Part shown: piece after piece, positions 43,590-52,239 of the stretch
Position numbering within the stretch: the first letter of the stretch is position 1
How the letters are laid out: each line of letters starts with the position of its first letter
Origin: Vulcanimicrobiota bacterium
GTDB lineage: Bacteria; Vulcanimicrobiota; Xenobia; Xenobiales; JADMJV01
Reading direction: 5' to 3'
Length of the DNA stretch: 64,000 nucleotides
Assembly: GCA_019637395.1 (NCBI GenBank)
Contig: JAHBVR010000023.1
Location: 1-64,000, forward strand
Notes under the pieces: model-generated
Told to the model about the DNA's origin: nothing
The model's input: the letters and a program-made list of their open reading frames with translations, nothing else
Database searches by the model: none
Made by a program: the position numbers and the translations under genes

Positions 43590-44342
43590 ATGGCTGGGCA
43601 TTCAAAATGGAAAAATATTCGACTCAAAAAAGGCCGGGTGGACGCTCAAAAGGGCAAGATTTTCACCAAGCTTTCGCGGGATATTCTCATGGCTTGCCGG
43701 CAGGGCGGCGGCCCTGATCCGGAAGCCAACTATCGCTTGAAAGACGCCATCGTGCGGGCTCGCGAGGCCAGTATGCCTCGCGAGAATATCGAGCGGGCCC
43801 TCGAGAAAGCTCGTGGTGGCGGGGAAGGCGCCGAGCTGGACGAAGTCGTCTATGAAGGCTATGGTCCCGCCAATATCGCCATCATCGTGGAGGCGGCCAC
43901 CAACAACCGCAACCGCACGGCCGCCGAGGTCCGTTTGATTTTTTCCAAAAACAGCGGAAACTTCGGGGAGACCGGCTCGGTAGCCTGGCTCTTTGACCGC
44001 AAAGGCCAGATCACCGGCCCCAGTGCCGGGCTCGACGAAGATACGCTGATGGAGCAGGCTATCGAAGCCGGCGCCGACGATCTGGAAATGGATGAGGACA
44101 ACTTCATCATCACCTGCGAACCGACCATGCTGCACGAGGTGCGCACGGCTCTGGTCAACGCCAAAGTGCCGGTCAAGAGCAGTGAACTGACCATGATCGC
44201 CAAGACCTCGGTGGAGGTTTCGGCCGCCGACGCTCCGGCCGTGCTGAAGTTCATGGATCTCCTCGAGGAGCACGATGACGTGACCAACGTCTATACCAAT
44301 TTCGAACTATCGGCCGAAGCGGTGGAAGCGATGGACGCTTGA
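43590..44342 (+). CDS. yebC: YebC/PmpR-family DNA-binding/translation factor
   Basis: A 250-residue protein beginning MAGHSKWKNIRLKKGRVDAQ, the invariant family start. That choice fixes ATG 43590 over TTG 43575. Other marks are KIFTKLSRDILMACRQGGGP, YEGYGPANIAIIVEAATNNR and GSVAWLFDRKG. Family members act as transcription regulators or help ribosomes at stall-prone motifs. It precedes ruvC as in many bacteria, overlapping by 4 nt. Confidence 0.95.
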   Translation: MAGHSKWKNIRLKKGRVDAQKGKIFTKLSRDILMACRQGGGPDPEANYRLKDAIVRAREASMPRENIERALEKARGGGEGAELDEVVYEGYGPANIAIIVEAATNNRNRTAAEVRLIFSKNSGNFGETGSVAWLFDRKGQITGPSAGLDEDTLMEQAIEAGADDLEMDEDNFIITCEPTMLHEVRTALVNAKVPVKSSELTMIAKTSVEVSAADAPAVLKFMDLLEEHDDVTNVYTNFELSAEAVEAMDA

Positions 44343-44827
44343 GCGGCCGGGTCATCCTGGGACTGGATCCGGGCAACGGGCGCACCGGCTACGGTGTGGT
44401 GCGCAAAGTCGGAGATGAAGTCGAGTTTCTGGAATGCGGCTGCATTTCCACCAATCCCAAACATTCGCGTGAGGACCGCCTGCTGGACCTGCACCGCCAG
44501 CTCAGCGCGCTCTTTGAACGCGTGCGCCCCGAGGCGGCGGCCGTGGAAGAGCTGTTTTTCAGCCGCAACGTGACCACCGCCATCACCGTCGGCGAAGCGC
44601 GCGGCGTGATTTTGCTGGCCGCCGCTCAGAATCGGGTGACGGTCACCAGCTACAATCCCATGACCGTGAAAGAAGTGGTGGCCGGGGCCGGCAAGGCGGG
44701 CAAGCCGGAGATGACCCAGGCCGTCATGTACACCTTGAACTTAGAGGAAAAACCGAAGCCGGATGATGCCGCCGACGGCCTGGCCCTGGCTCTCTGCCAT
44801 CTCTTCTGGGAGGGGCTGGACGGGTGA
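44339..44827 (+). CDS. ruvC: Holliday junction resolvase RuvC
   Basis: Resolves Holliday junctions with RuvAB. The 162-residue protein starts at TTG 44339 (TTGA overlap with yebC). The acidic residues are in LGLDPGNGRTGYG, VEELFFSRNV and KPDDAADGLALALCH. NPMTVKEVVAGAGKAGK is the DNA-binding loop. The stop overlaps ruvA (GTGA). Confidence 0.96.
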   Translation: MSGRVILGLDPGNGRTGYGVVRKVGDEVEFLECGCISTNPKHSREDRLLDLHRQLSALFERVRPEAAAVEELFFSRNVTTAITVGEARGVILLAAAQNRVTVTSYNPMTVKEVVAGAGKAGKPEMTQAVMYTLNLEEKPKPDDAADGLALALCHLFWEGLDG

Positions 44828-45426
44828 TCGCGCAACTGCGTGGCACCATCGATCAGGTCAACACCGATTCGCTGGTCATCGACTGCCACGGAGTGGGTTA
44901 TCTGGTCCACGTGCCCAGCAGCCTGGCCGCGCACTGCAGTGTGGGGGAGCAGCGGCTGGTTCCAACCGAGTTTGTTGTTTCCCAGGACGCCATGAACCTG
45001 TACGGCTTTGCCCACGGTTTCGAACGGGAGTTGTTCCGCCTGCTCACCTCGATTAACGGGGTTGGACCCAAACTGGCGCTACGTATCTTGGGAAATGTGA
45101 GTCCCCCCGATCTGGCTCAGGCCATCGGAGAAGAAGACCTGTCGTTTCTGGTGCGCATTCCCGGGGTCGGTCCCAAAACCGGCAAGCGTATCGTGGTGGA
45201 ACTTTCCGAAAAGATTACCAAACTGGTGGATGAGAGCCGCTCTGAAGTCGGTTCCTCGAGCGCTTTCCGCGAAGCCGAGCAGGTGCTGTGCAGTCTGGGC
45301 TGTTCGCCCGAAGAGGCCCGGGCCGCCCTGGAAAACTGCATGCTGGCTTCCGGCGAAGCCGAATGGAGTGTCGATCTGCTGGTGATCGAAGCCATGAAGC
45401 ACCTGGGCGGAAACCTCGATGGATAG
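44824..45426 (+). CDS. ruvA: Holliday junction DNA helicase subunit RuvA
   Basis: The tetrameric junction-binding subunit. The 200-residue protein has the OB fold (IAQLRGTIDQVNTDSLVIDC), the tandem HhH motifs (LTSINGVGPKLALRIL and VRIPGVGPKTGKRIVVEL) and the C-terminal RuvB-binding domain. GTG start at 44824, overlapping ruvC by 4 nt and ruvB by 8 nt. Confidence 0.96.
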   Translation: MIAQLRGTIDQVNTDSLVIDCHGVGYLVHVPSSLAAHCSVGEQRLVPTEFVVSQDAMNLYGFAHGFERELFRLLTSINGVGPKLALRILGNVSPPDLAQAIGEEDLSFLVRIPGVGPKTGKRIVVELSEKITKLVDESRSEVGSSSAFREAEQVLCSLGCSPEEARAALENCMLASGEAEWSVDLLVIEAMKHLGGNLDG

Positions 45427-46432
45427 ACCGGGGCATACGCTGTCCGCTCAAAAAGGTCGGGAGGACGAGCAAGAACTGACCCTGCGCCCGCAGCAACTGG
45501 ACGAGTACATCGGCCAGGAAGAGATCGTGGCCAACCTGCGCGTCTTTCTGCAGGCCGCCCGCGAGCGCAACGAGCCGGTCGATCATATTCTCTTGAGCGG
45601 CCCCCCCGGTTTGGGAAAAACCACCCTGGCCTCGCTGGTGGCCCGCGAAATGGGCACGCAACTGCGCACTACCTCGGGCCCGGCCATTGAAAGGCCCATC
45701 GATCTGCTGGTGCTGCTCAACAGCCTGCGCGCCAAAGACGTCCTCTTTATCGACGAGATTCATCGCCTGTCCAAGACGGTAGAAGAAATTCTCTATCCGG
45801 TCATGGAGGATCTGGCTTTCGATCGGGTCATCAGCAAGGGCATGAAGAAGGGGGCCATCAAGCACAAAGTTCAGCCTTTCACGCTGGTGGCCGCCACCAC
45901 CCGGGGCGGCTCTCTGTCGGCTCCCTTGCGCTCGCGTTTCGGTATTCTCTTTCACCTGGACTATTACAACGCCGAGGCCCTGCAAAAAATCGTGACCCGC
46001 TCGGCCGGCTTGATGGGCCTTTCCATCGACCAGGGTGGGGCCCATGAGATCGCCTGCCGCTGCCGCGGCACGCCGCGCATTGCCAATCGACTGCTACGGC
46101 GCGTGCGCGATTTCGCCCAGGTGGAATCGGCCCCGATCATCATCCAGGAACTGGCCCGGGCGGCCCTGGACAAAATGGGCATCGACCGCGCCGGACTGGA
46201 CCGCGTCGACCAGCGCATCCTGGAAGCCTTGATTCACCGCTTCGATGGGAAGCCGGTAGGAATCGCCACGCTGGCCGCGGCCGTTCACGAAGACGCCTCT
46301 AACCTCGAGGAGGTCTACGAACCGTTTTTGCTGGCCAACGGCTTTCTTTTAAAGACGCCGCGCGGCCGCGTGGCCGGACCGCAAGCCTACAAGCATCTGG
46401 GTCTTACCATTCAGCCAGATCTGTTTTCGTAG
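45419..46432 (+). CDS. ruvB: Holliday junction DNA helicase ATPase RuvB
   Basis: An AAA+ motor for branch migration. The 337-residue protein has LRPQQLDEYIGQEEI, Walker A GPPGLGKTTLASLV, Walker B LFIDEIHRL, sensor 1 VAATTRGGSLSAPLRSRFG and the C-terminal winged helix (ALIHRFDGKPVGIATLAAAV). The ATG lies within the end of ruvA, giving a ruvCAB order. Confidence 0.97.
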   Translation: MDRPGHTLSAQKGREDEQELTLRPQQLDEYIGQEEIVANLRVFLQAARERNEPVDHILLSGPPGLGKTTLASLVAREMGTQLRTTSGPAIERPIDLLVLLNSLRAKDVLFIDEIHRLSKTVEEILYPVMEDLAFDRVISKGMKKGAIKHKVQPFTLVAATTRGGSLSAPLRSRFGILFHLDYYNAEALQKIVTRSAGLMGLSIDQGGAHEIACRCRGTPRIANRLLRRVRDFAQVESAPIIIQELARAALDKMGIDRAGLDRVDQRILEALIHRFDGKPVGIATLAAAVHEDASNLEEVYEPFLLANGFLLKTPRGRVAGPQAYKHLGLTIQPDLFS

Positions 46433-46442
46433 CAAACCAAGA

Positions 46443-46851
46443 TCAGGTGGCTTTGGTCCAATCCAGTAGTTTTAACGGCACTTTCATCGACAAGGATATT
46501 CTCTCGAAATCTCGTTTGTTGCGTGTGACCAGCGGAAGATGGCGAGAGATCGCCACACTCGCAATAAGAATATCGCCCAGTTGTTGACGTTGGGAGCGCG
46601 ACGAGCCAGACCATATCTTGGCGGCGACGGCAGCAGCTTCCAGGTCGAAGGGCAGCACAAGGCAAGGTAGAGGTCGGAGCCTCGAACGCCTGGAGTTGGC
46701 GTTCAAAGGGTTTTCCTTCGCGAATCGCCAGTCGATAGCCTCGGAGGCGCTCGAAAATCGTCACAGAACTCACAGTCAGTCGGCCAAATTTACACAGATA
46801 ACGGTCGGCCTCCCAGGCCACTTTCGGATTTCCGCGACAAAGTTCTGACAT
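46443..46851 (-). pseudogene. VapC-like PIN-domain toxin remnant, truncated and frameshifted
   Basis: Reading from 46851, the first frame gives MSELCRGNPKVAWEAD, LTVSSVTIFERLRGYRLA and ERQLQAFEA, matching a PIN toxin after its LDTNVxSEL start. The continuation LVLPFDLEAAAVAAKIW, LGDILIASVAISRH and LVTRNKRDFERI is in another frame, opening near 46660-46690. The first catalytic Asp (LDTN) is absent because the gene starts within what should be the first helix. The acidic residues in FERL, GDILIA and KRDF remain. It converges with ruvB and ends 11 nt after its stop. Inactivation is inferred, and sequencing error is the alternative. Confidence 0.75.
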
Positions 46852-47082
46852 CCAATCGGGCTGTTAGCGCAGCCAGGTCATCCTCTGGAATGCCGGCCAG
46901 GCTGGCAAGAGCTAAACTCAGGATCTTTTGGGGTGGCGGAGCGATGTCCACGTCCTCACCATCACCTGGGCTTCGAAGCTGCGGGAGCAACGTTCCGCAT
47001 CTGCCGCGATTCGGTGGCGAAGGGTCGCTGGAAAGCGGATGGTCCGGGCTGTGGGGAGGTCGGTTGGTTCGGGTTGCGCCAT
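46852..47082 (-). pseudogene. Ribbon-helix-helix antitoxin remnant, frameshifted
   Basis: From ATG 47082 one frame reads TIRFPATLRHRIAADAERCS, then RSFEAQV, an Arc/MetJ-like ribbon-helix-helix segment. It stops at 46918 after a non-homologous tail. A second frame carries GEDVDIAPPPQKILSLALAS and LAGIPEDDLAALTARLD, a plausible antitoxin C-terminus that should follow the RHH. The break lies near 46950-46970. It directly precedes the broken toxin, so this is a decayed VapBC-type module. Confidence 0.65.
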
Positions 47083-47177
47083 AACCAAAATCATACCAAT
47101 TTAGTGATTATCGGAGCAGGGCCCATCTCGAAGGCGCTGTACAAGGTCCGCAAGCGGCTCACGTAAAAGTCCCAGGC

Positions 47178-48179
47178 ATGAAGCATCCCAATTACCCTGG
47201 AGTTTTCAGCGACAACTCCCAAACGATTGGTCGCTCGCCCCTCGTCCATCTGGCCCGTTTAGGCAAAGATTGTCAGGCTACCATTCTGGCCAAGATCGAA
47301 GGCCGCAACCCGGCTTACTCGGTGAAGTGTCGGGTGGGGGCGGCGCTGGTGTGGGACGCCGAAGAGAAAGGCCAGCTGGGCCCGGGCAAGGCGGTTTTGG
47401 AAGCGACCAGCGGCAACACCGGCATCGCTCTGGCCTTCGCCTGCGCTTCGCGGGGGATTGAGTGCGTGCTGACCATGCCGGAAACCATGAGTATGGAGCG
47501 GCGTAAGGTTTTGATTGCGCTGGGAGCCAGACTGGTGCTGACGCCCGGTTCGTTGGGAATGAAGGGAGCCATTCAGCGCTCGCTGGATATGGCTGCGGCC
47601 GAGCCGGACAAGTATGTGCTGGTGAAACAGTTCGACAATCCGGCCAATCCCAACATCCACCAGACCACCACCGGGCGGGAGATTTGGGAAGACACCAACG
47701 GCAAGGTGGATGTGTTGGTGAGCGGTGTGGGCACGGGCGGAACGCTGACCGGCGTGTCGCGCTATTTTGAACAGGACAAGGGGCAGCCGCTGCACTCGGT
47801 GGCGGTCGAGCCGGTGCACAGCCCGGTGATCATGCAGACGCTACAAAATCAGCCATTGCAGCCGGCTCCTCACAAGATTCAGGGAATCGGGGCCGGTTTC
47901 GTGCCCGCCAACCTGGATTTGGGCCTGGTCGACCAGGTGGAGCACGTGAGCAACGAGGAAGCCATCGAGATGGCCCGCCGCCTCTCCAAAGAGGAGGGGA
48001 TTCTGGCGGGGATTTCCAGTGGCGCGGCCGCGGTCGTGGCCGTGCGTCTGGCTAAACAACCGGAGTGGGCGGGCAAGACCATTGTGGTGGTGCTGCCCGA
48101 CGCGGCCGAGCGTTACCTGAGCGGGCCTCTCTTCGAGGGCATGTTCACCGAGGTGGAACAGGCCGTCGCCACTCCATGA
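47178..48179 (+). CDS. cysK: Cysteine synthase (O-acetylserine sulfhydrylase)
   Basis: Makes cysteine from O-acetylserine and sulfide. The 333-residue PLP enzyme has [12 protein letters not shown], the PLP lysine in [16 protein letters not shown], the substrate loop [30 protein letters not shown] and [12 protein letters not shown]. The stop overlaps cysE (ATGA), so the pair is coupled and may form the cysteine synthase complex. Confidence 0.95.
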   Translation: MKHPNYPGVFSDNSQTIGRSPLVHLARLGKDCQATILAKIEGRNPAYSVKCRVGAALVWDAEEKGQLGPGKAVLEATSGNTGIALAFACASRGIECVLTMPETMSMERRKVLIALGARLVLTPGSLGMKGAIQRSLDMAAAEPDKYVLVKQFDNPANPNIHQTTTGREIWEDTNGKVDVLVSGVGTGGTLTGVSRYFEQDKGQPLHSVAVEPVHSPVIMQTLQNQPLQPAPHKIQGIGAGFVPANLDLGLVDQVEHVSNEEAIEMARRLSKEEGILAGISSGAAAVVAVRLAKQPEWAGKTIVVVLPDAAERYLSGPLFEGMFTEVEQAVATP

Positions 48180-49078
48180 GCGCGCGTCTTTCGGGCGCGC
48201 GCGAAGCTCTGCTGCGGAGCTATCAAGAGAGCACGGCCGGGCAACGTATCGACGGCCAGCCGGTGGCCTCGGTCAGCGAGTGTCTGGCCATTCTGCGCCT
48301 TTGCCAGGAAGCGCTCTTTCCCGGCTACTTCGGACATCGGGACGTCACCTCCGAGAACTTGAATGGTCTGCTGGGCGGGACGCTGGAAACCTTGCAACGC
48401 AAACTCCAGGATCAGGTTGGCCTGTGTGGCGGTTCCAACGAGGTGAGCTGGGCCTTTGTCGAATCTCTCCCGGCTATCCGGGCTCAGTTGCTGCTGGACG
48501 CTCAGGCCGCTTTAGATGGAGATCCGGCCGCCACCAGTATCGATGAGGTCTTGCTGGCTTATCCCGGCTTCCTGGCCATCACCGTCTACCGCCTCGCGCA
48601 CCGCCTGCTGCAGTTGGGCATGCCTTTACTGGCGCGTATTCTGAGCGAATGGGCGCACTCCCAAACGGGAGCGGATATTCACCCGGGGGCGCAGATCGGC
48701 GACAGTTTCTTTCTGGATCACGGAACCGGCGTGGTCATCGGGGCGACTTCCGTGCTCGGGCGCAGAGTTCGCCTCTATCAAGGAGTCACATTGGGAGCCC
48801 TCTCTCTGTCGCGCGACGCCAGCGGTAAGGTGGCGGGCGGCTCCAAGCGCCATCCCACGCTGGAGGACAGCGTGACCGTCTACGCCAACGCCGTCATCTT
48901 GGGCGGCACCACTGTGGTGGGGGAGGGCTGCGTGATCGGAGGCGGCGTCTTTCTCACCCGCAGCGTACCGGCCGGACATCGCGTCATCCTCGATCCGCCG
49001 CCTTTGCGCATTCAGGGGCCCAAGCCGGCGACACCCGAGGGTGAAGTACTCGTCTGTCCCATCGATTTCGAGATTTAA
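48176..49078 (+). CDS. cysE: Serine O-acetyltransferase
   Basis: Acetylates serine to feed CysK. A start at ATG 48176 (ATGA overlap) gives 300 residues. The N-terminal helical domain ([20 protein letters not shown]) is followed by the left-handed beta-helix ([20 protein letters not shown], then [12 protein letters not shown]) with the catalytic His in [26 protein letters not shown] and [15 protein letters not shown] complete it. A usual C-terminal Ile (DFEI) is present, compatible with CysK docking. Confidence 0.95.
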   Translation: MSARLSGAREALLRSYQESTAGQRIDGQPVASVSECLAILRLCQEALFPGYFGHRDVTSENLNGLLGGTLETLQRKLQDQVGLCGGSNEVSWAFVESLPAIRAQLLLDAQAALDGDPAATSIDEVLLAYPGFLAITVYRLAHRLLQLGMPLLARILSEWAHSQTGADIHPGAQIGDSFFLDHGTGVVIGATSVLGRRVRLYQGVTLGALSLSRDASGKVAGGSKRHPTLEDSVTVYANAVILGGTTVVGEGCVIGGGVFLTRSVPAGHRVILDPPPLRIQGPKPATPEGEVLVCPIDFEI

Positions 49079-49659
49079 TGAGGAGTCACTAGAGTCTCGA
49101 GTTTATCACACCAGAAAAGTTCACAGGCTCCCGTGCCGGTATCGCTGCGCACCAGCGAGCTGGACCAGGTCCAGCCGTCCGGGGCTGCCACATTGACCAG
49201 GTAGCCGTGGGCCTGAATCAGATCATGCACGCGCACGGCCTTGAGGATGGCGGCCACCTGGTCGTTGGCCGGAATAAAGTGGGTATTGGCCGAATGCTGG
49301 ATGATGGTGTCTTTGTCCGGCACTTCTCCCTTGATTTCCCACTGATAGTAGCGTTCCACGTGCTGCATGCTGATCTGACTGAGATAGCCGCTGTTGGACA
49401 TCTCGCCCCAGCCGAGGCTCAGGTCCTCGGGAGAGAGTTCGGCTTCGCGCCCGCTGGAAAATTTCTCCAACAGGAGCACACGCGCGATCAGGCTGTATTC
49501 CGCCTGTGGCGTGAGCAAATAGCCTTTGTGGCTCCAGCCTTTCATTTTGCCGGGCAGGGTTTTTTGCACAGGCTCGGCTTTGGCGATGATTTGCTGCGGC
49601 CAGGGATCAGAGCGCCCGCAGCCCAGGCACAAGAAGGCGAGCACACAAAGTTTCTTCAC
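49075..49659 (-). CDS. Lipoprotein of unknown function, last gene of the ligase operon
   Basis: A 194-residue protein from GTG 49659, overlapping the permease stop by 4 nt (GTGA). The start KKLCVLAFLCLGC is a lipoprotein signal with lipobox LCLGC. The body (WPQQIIAKAEPVQKTLPGKM, then LLTPQAEYSLIARVLLLEKF, LSPEDLSLGWGEMSN) has no recognised family; late residues LVRSDTGTGACELFW lead to the stop. Probably periplasmic face. Its stop overlaps cysE convergently. Confidence 0.72.
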   Translation of the reverse strand: MKKLCVLAFLCLGCGRSDPWPQQIIAKAEPVQKTLPGKMKGWSHKGYLLTPQAEYSLIARVLLLEKFSSGREAELSPEDLSLGWGEMSNSGYLSQISMQHVERYYQWEIKGEVPDKDTIIQHSANTHFIPANDQVAAILKAVRVHDLIQAHGYLVNVAAPDGWTWSSSLVRSDTGTGACELFWCDKLETLVTPH

Positions 49660-51107
49660 GACAGCTCCATTCCCACCACCGGAGGACCCTGGAAGCGGTG
49701 CTTTTCGAAAATCTGCCAGATGAAGCCGGTGATGAGCAGAAAACCAAAAATCAAGTAAAGCGCCAGTTCGTTGGGCGGTTGGACCCCGATCAAAATCAAG
49801 CCGCTGCAGCCGATGGCCGCCACGGTGGCGGCCACTCGGAAAAAGGGACCCAGATCCCACGGGCCCATCTTGGTCCAACTGCGCCGATAGGCGTAGAGAC
49901 CCAGGGTGATCGGTATCACATAAGAAATGTAGAGGAAAATCGTGCACACCACGGCGATGGTGGAATAGACCTTGGAGTAGCTGGCGAAGCCCACGCTCAG
50001 GAGGGCCACCGTCCAGATGGCCTTGACCGGAGTCAGGTAACGAGAATCGACCTGCCGCAATTGGCTGGACAGCGGCAGGCCTCCGTCACGGGCAAAAGCA
50101 TAAACCATGCGGCTGGAAGAAGTCACCGTGGCCAGTCCGCACAGGTACTGGGCGAGGCCGCATCCCAGATAGAGCAGGGCGCACAGGGCTTGGGGCAAGA
50201 CTTTACCCATGGTGAAGAAGAAAACCTGATCTCCCTGATGGATGCCTGCGCGCAAATCGGGAATGGCCATGACGATGCAGCTCAGCATGATCCAGCCGAA
50301 AATCGAGGAGGAAACCACGGCGAAGACGATCGCCTTGGGCACGGCTAGCGAGGCACCCCGGGTCTCCTCGGCGGTATGAGCCGAAGCATCAAAGCCGGTG
50401 ATGGTATAGGCGGGCAGTTGCAGACCCAAAAGGAAGAGAATCAGCATGTTCGGCTCGACCGGCCAGACTCTGCCGCCTGCCTCTCCGCTAAAATTGGTAA
50501 ACGTGAACAGCCGGCTGAAATCGTGACCCGCCGAGTAATAGATCAAGGAGGCGACCAGCACCAGGGTCACCGCCATGATCAAATACCCGGAGATATCGAT
50601 CAGGAAGCTGGTGATGCGGATGCCCAGATGATTGAGCAGGGCTTGCGACAGCGTGATCAGCATGACCACCACGACCTGGGTGTTGGGATCGGATTCAAAG
50701 CCCCAGATGGGACCGAGAGAGCCGACCGCAAAAGTATAAATGCCGACGTTGATGGCCGAGAGCACTGTAATCAGACCGGCCAGGTTGAACCAGGCCGTCA
50801 GCCAGCCCCAGCCTCGCCCCCCCAGAATGGAAGCCCAGTGATAAAGCCCTCCGGCGGTGGGGAAGGCGGAAGCGATCTGGCCCATGGCCAGGGCGGTGCA
50901 TACCGAAAACATGCAGGCGAAAGGCCAGCCGATGCCGATCGAGGCCCCGCCTACCGACGAGAGTCCCAGATGCAGCGAGGTCAACCCTCCGGCCAGAATA
51001 CAAATGACCGAAAAAGACATGGCGAAGTTCGAAAAAGCGCTCATGCGCCGGGACAACTCCTGGGTATAGCCCAGGCTCTCTAAGTGGGCCTCGTCAGACT
51101 GGCTCAC
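49656..51107 (-). CDS. APC-superfamily amino acid/amine permease
   Basis: A 483-residue polytopic protein with about 12 membrane segments. SNFAMSFSVICILAGGLTSL, then PTAGGLYHWASIL, the Gly-rich substrate site in helix 1 and the conserved TAEETRGASLAVPKAI loop after helix 6 mark the amino acid/choline/GABA transporter branch. Starts 4 nt inside the end of the iron alcohol dehydrogenase gene. In this operon it probably imports the substrate of the ligase. Confidence 0.9.
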   Translation of the reverse strand: MSQSDEAHLESLGYTQELSRRMSAFSNFAMSFSVICILAGGLTSLHLGLSSVGGASIGIGWPFACMFSVCTALAMGQIASAFPTAGGLYHWASILGGRGWGWLTAWFNLAGLITVLSAINVGIYTFAVGSLGPIWGFESDPNTQVVVVMLITLSQALLNHLGIRITSFLIDISGYLIMAVTLVLVASLIYYSAGHDFSRLFTFTNFSGEAGGRVWPVEPNMLILFLLGLQLPAYTITGFDASAHTAEETRGASLAVPKAIVFAVVSSSIFGWIMLSCIVMAIPDLRAGIHQGDQVFFFTMGKVLPQALCALLYLGCGLAQYLCGLATVTSSSRMVYAFARDGGLPLSSQLRQVDSRYLTPVKAIWTVALLSVGFASYSKVYSTIAVVCTIFLYISYVIPITLGLYAYRRSWTKMGPWDLGPFFRVAATVAAIGCSGLILIGVQPPNELALYLIFGFLLITGFIWQIFEKHRFQGPPVVGMELS

Positions 51108-52237
51108 CCCAGAACACCAAGGTATGCGTTGTCCAGCAACTGGCGGCAGTTCTCCACCGTCAGCTCAATCGGATTGGTGGCCGCGGTCGGATCGGCCACG
51201 GCTTTCTCGGCAATTTCCTGCATCCGGTCGCCGGGAAGGCCCAGCTCCTGAAGAGTTTGGGGAATGCCCAGGGCTTTGCGCAGATCCAGCACCCACTCCA
51301 ACACGGAAGGCACGCCCAGGTAGCGGGCCAACCGCTCCAGACGCTCATAAATGGCCGGAGAATTGAAGGCCAGCACGTAAGGCATGACCACCGCGTTGGT
51401 CAGTCCGTGGTGGGTGTCAAAGAGAGCGCCGATGGGGTGGGCCAGTGAATGCATGGCTCCCAGACCTTTCTGAAAAGCCACCGCACCCATGGTGGAGGCG
51501 GCCATCATGTCCGCGCGGGCCTGGCGGTCACTGCCATCCTCATAGGCTTTCACCAGCGAGCGGGCTACCAGCCGGCAACCTTCCAGGGCGATGCCGTCCG
51601 CCATAGGGTGATGGAAGGGAGAGAACCAGGCCTCCAAATTGTGAGAGAGCGCATCCATACCGACGGCCGCCGTGATTTTGGGGGGCAGACCGAGGGTGGT
51701 GTCGGGATCGGCCAGCACCAGGCCGGGTAACATTCTGGCGTGAAAGATGATCCGTTTGGTCTGAGTGGACTCGTCGGTAATCACGGAACAACGCCCGACC
51801 TCACTGCCCGTCCCGGCGGTGGTGGGCACGGCCACCACCGGAGCCATGCCGGCTTGGTTGACCCGCTTGTGGTTGTCGCCCAGATCCTCGAAATCCCACA
51901 GCGGTCGTTCCTGGCCCACCATTAAGGCCACCGCCTTACCGACGTCCAGGGCGCTGCCGCCCCCCATGGCGATCACCCCATCATGGTTCCCCTGACGATA
52001 GGCTTCCACGCCGGCACTCACGTTGGCCCCGACCGGGTTGGGGCGGACGTCGCAAAAAAGCCCAAAATGGGGATGCTTCTCCAAGACTCCCGTCACCAGA
52101 GGCAAGGTGGCCAGGCCAGCGTCGGTAACCAACAGGGGCTTTTTCATGCCCAGACTTAAACAACACTCATCCAATTCGGCCAATCGGCCGCAGCCAAAGC
52201 GAATGGACGTAGGATAATTCCAGTTGACGCTGTGCAT
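51104..52237 (-). CDS. Iron-containing alcohol dehydrogenase
   Basis: A 377-residue type III ADH. ATG 52237 is chosen because MHSVNWNYPTSIRFGCG begins the Rossmann part. NAD(P) motif MGGGSALDVGKAVAL, TTAGTGSEV, metal ligands in AVGMDALSHNLEAW and GLGAMHSLAHPIGALFDTHH. It oxidises or reduces alcohols or hydroxy acids, and the substrate cannot be told. The start follows the ligase stop by 2 nt and the stop overlaps the permease by 4 nt. Confidence 0.92.
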   Translation of the reverse strand: MHSVNWNYPTSIRFGCGRLAELDECCLSLGMKKPLLVTDAGLATLPLVTGVLEKHPHFGLFCDVRPNPVGANVSAGVEAYRQGNHDGVIAMGGGSALDVGKAVALMVGQERPLWDFEDLGDNHKRVNQAGMAPVVAVPTTAGTGSEVGRCSVITDESTQTKRIIFHARMLPGLVLADPDTTLGLPPKITAAVGMDALSHNLEAWFSPFHHPMADGIALEGCRLVARSLVKAYEDGSDRQARADMMAASTMGAVAFQKGLGAMHSLAHPIGALFDTHHGLTNAVVMPYVLAFNSPAIYERLERLARYLGVPSVLEWVLDLRKALGIPQTLQELGLPGDRMQEIAEKAVADPTAATNPIELTVENCRQLLDNAYLGVLG

Positions 52238-52239
52238 GC

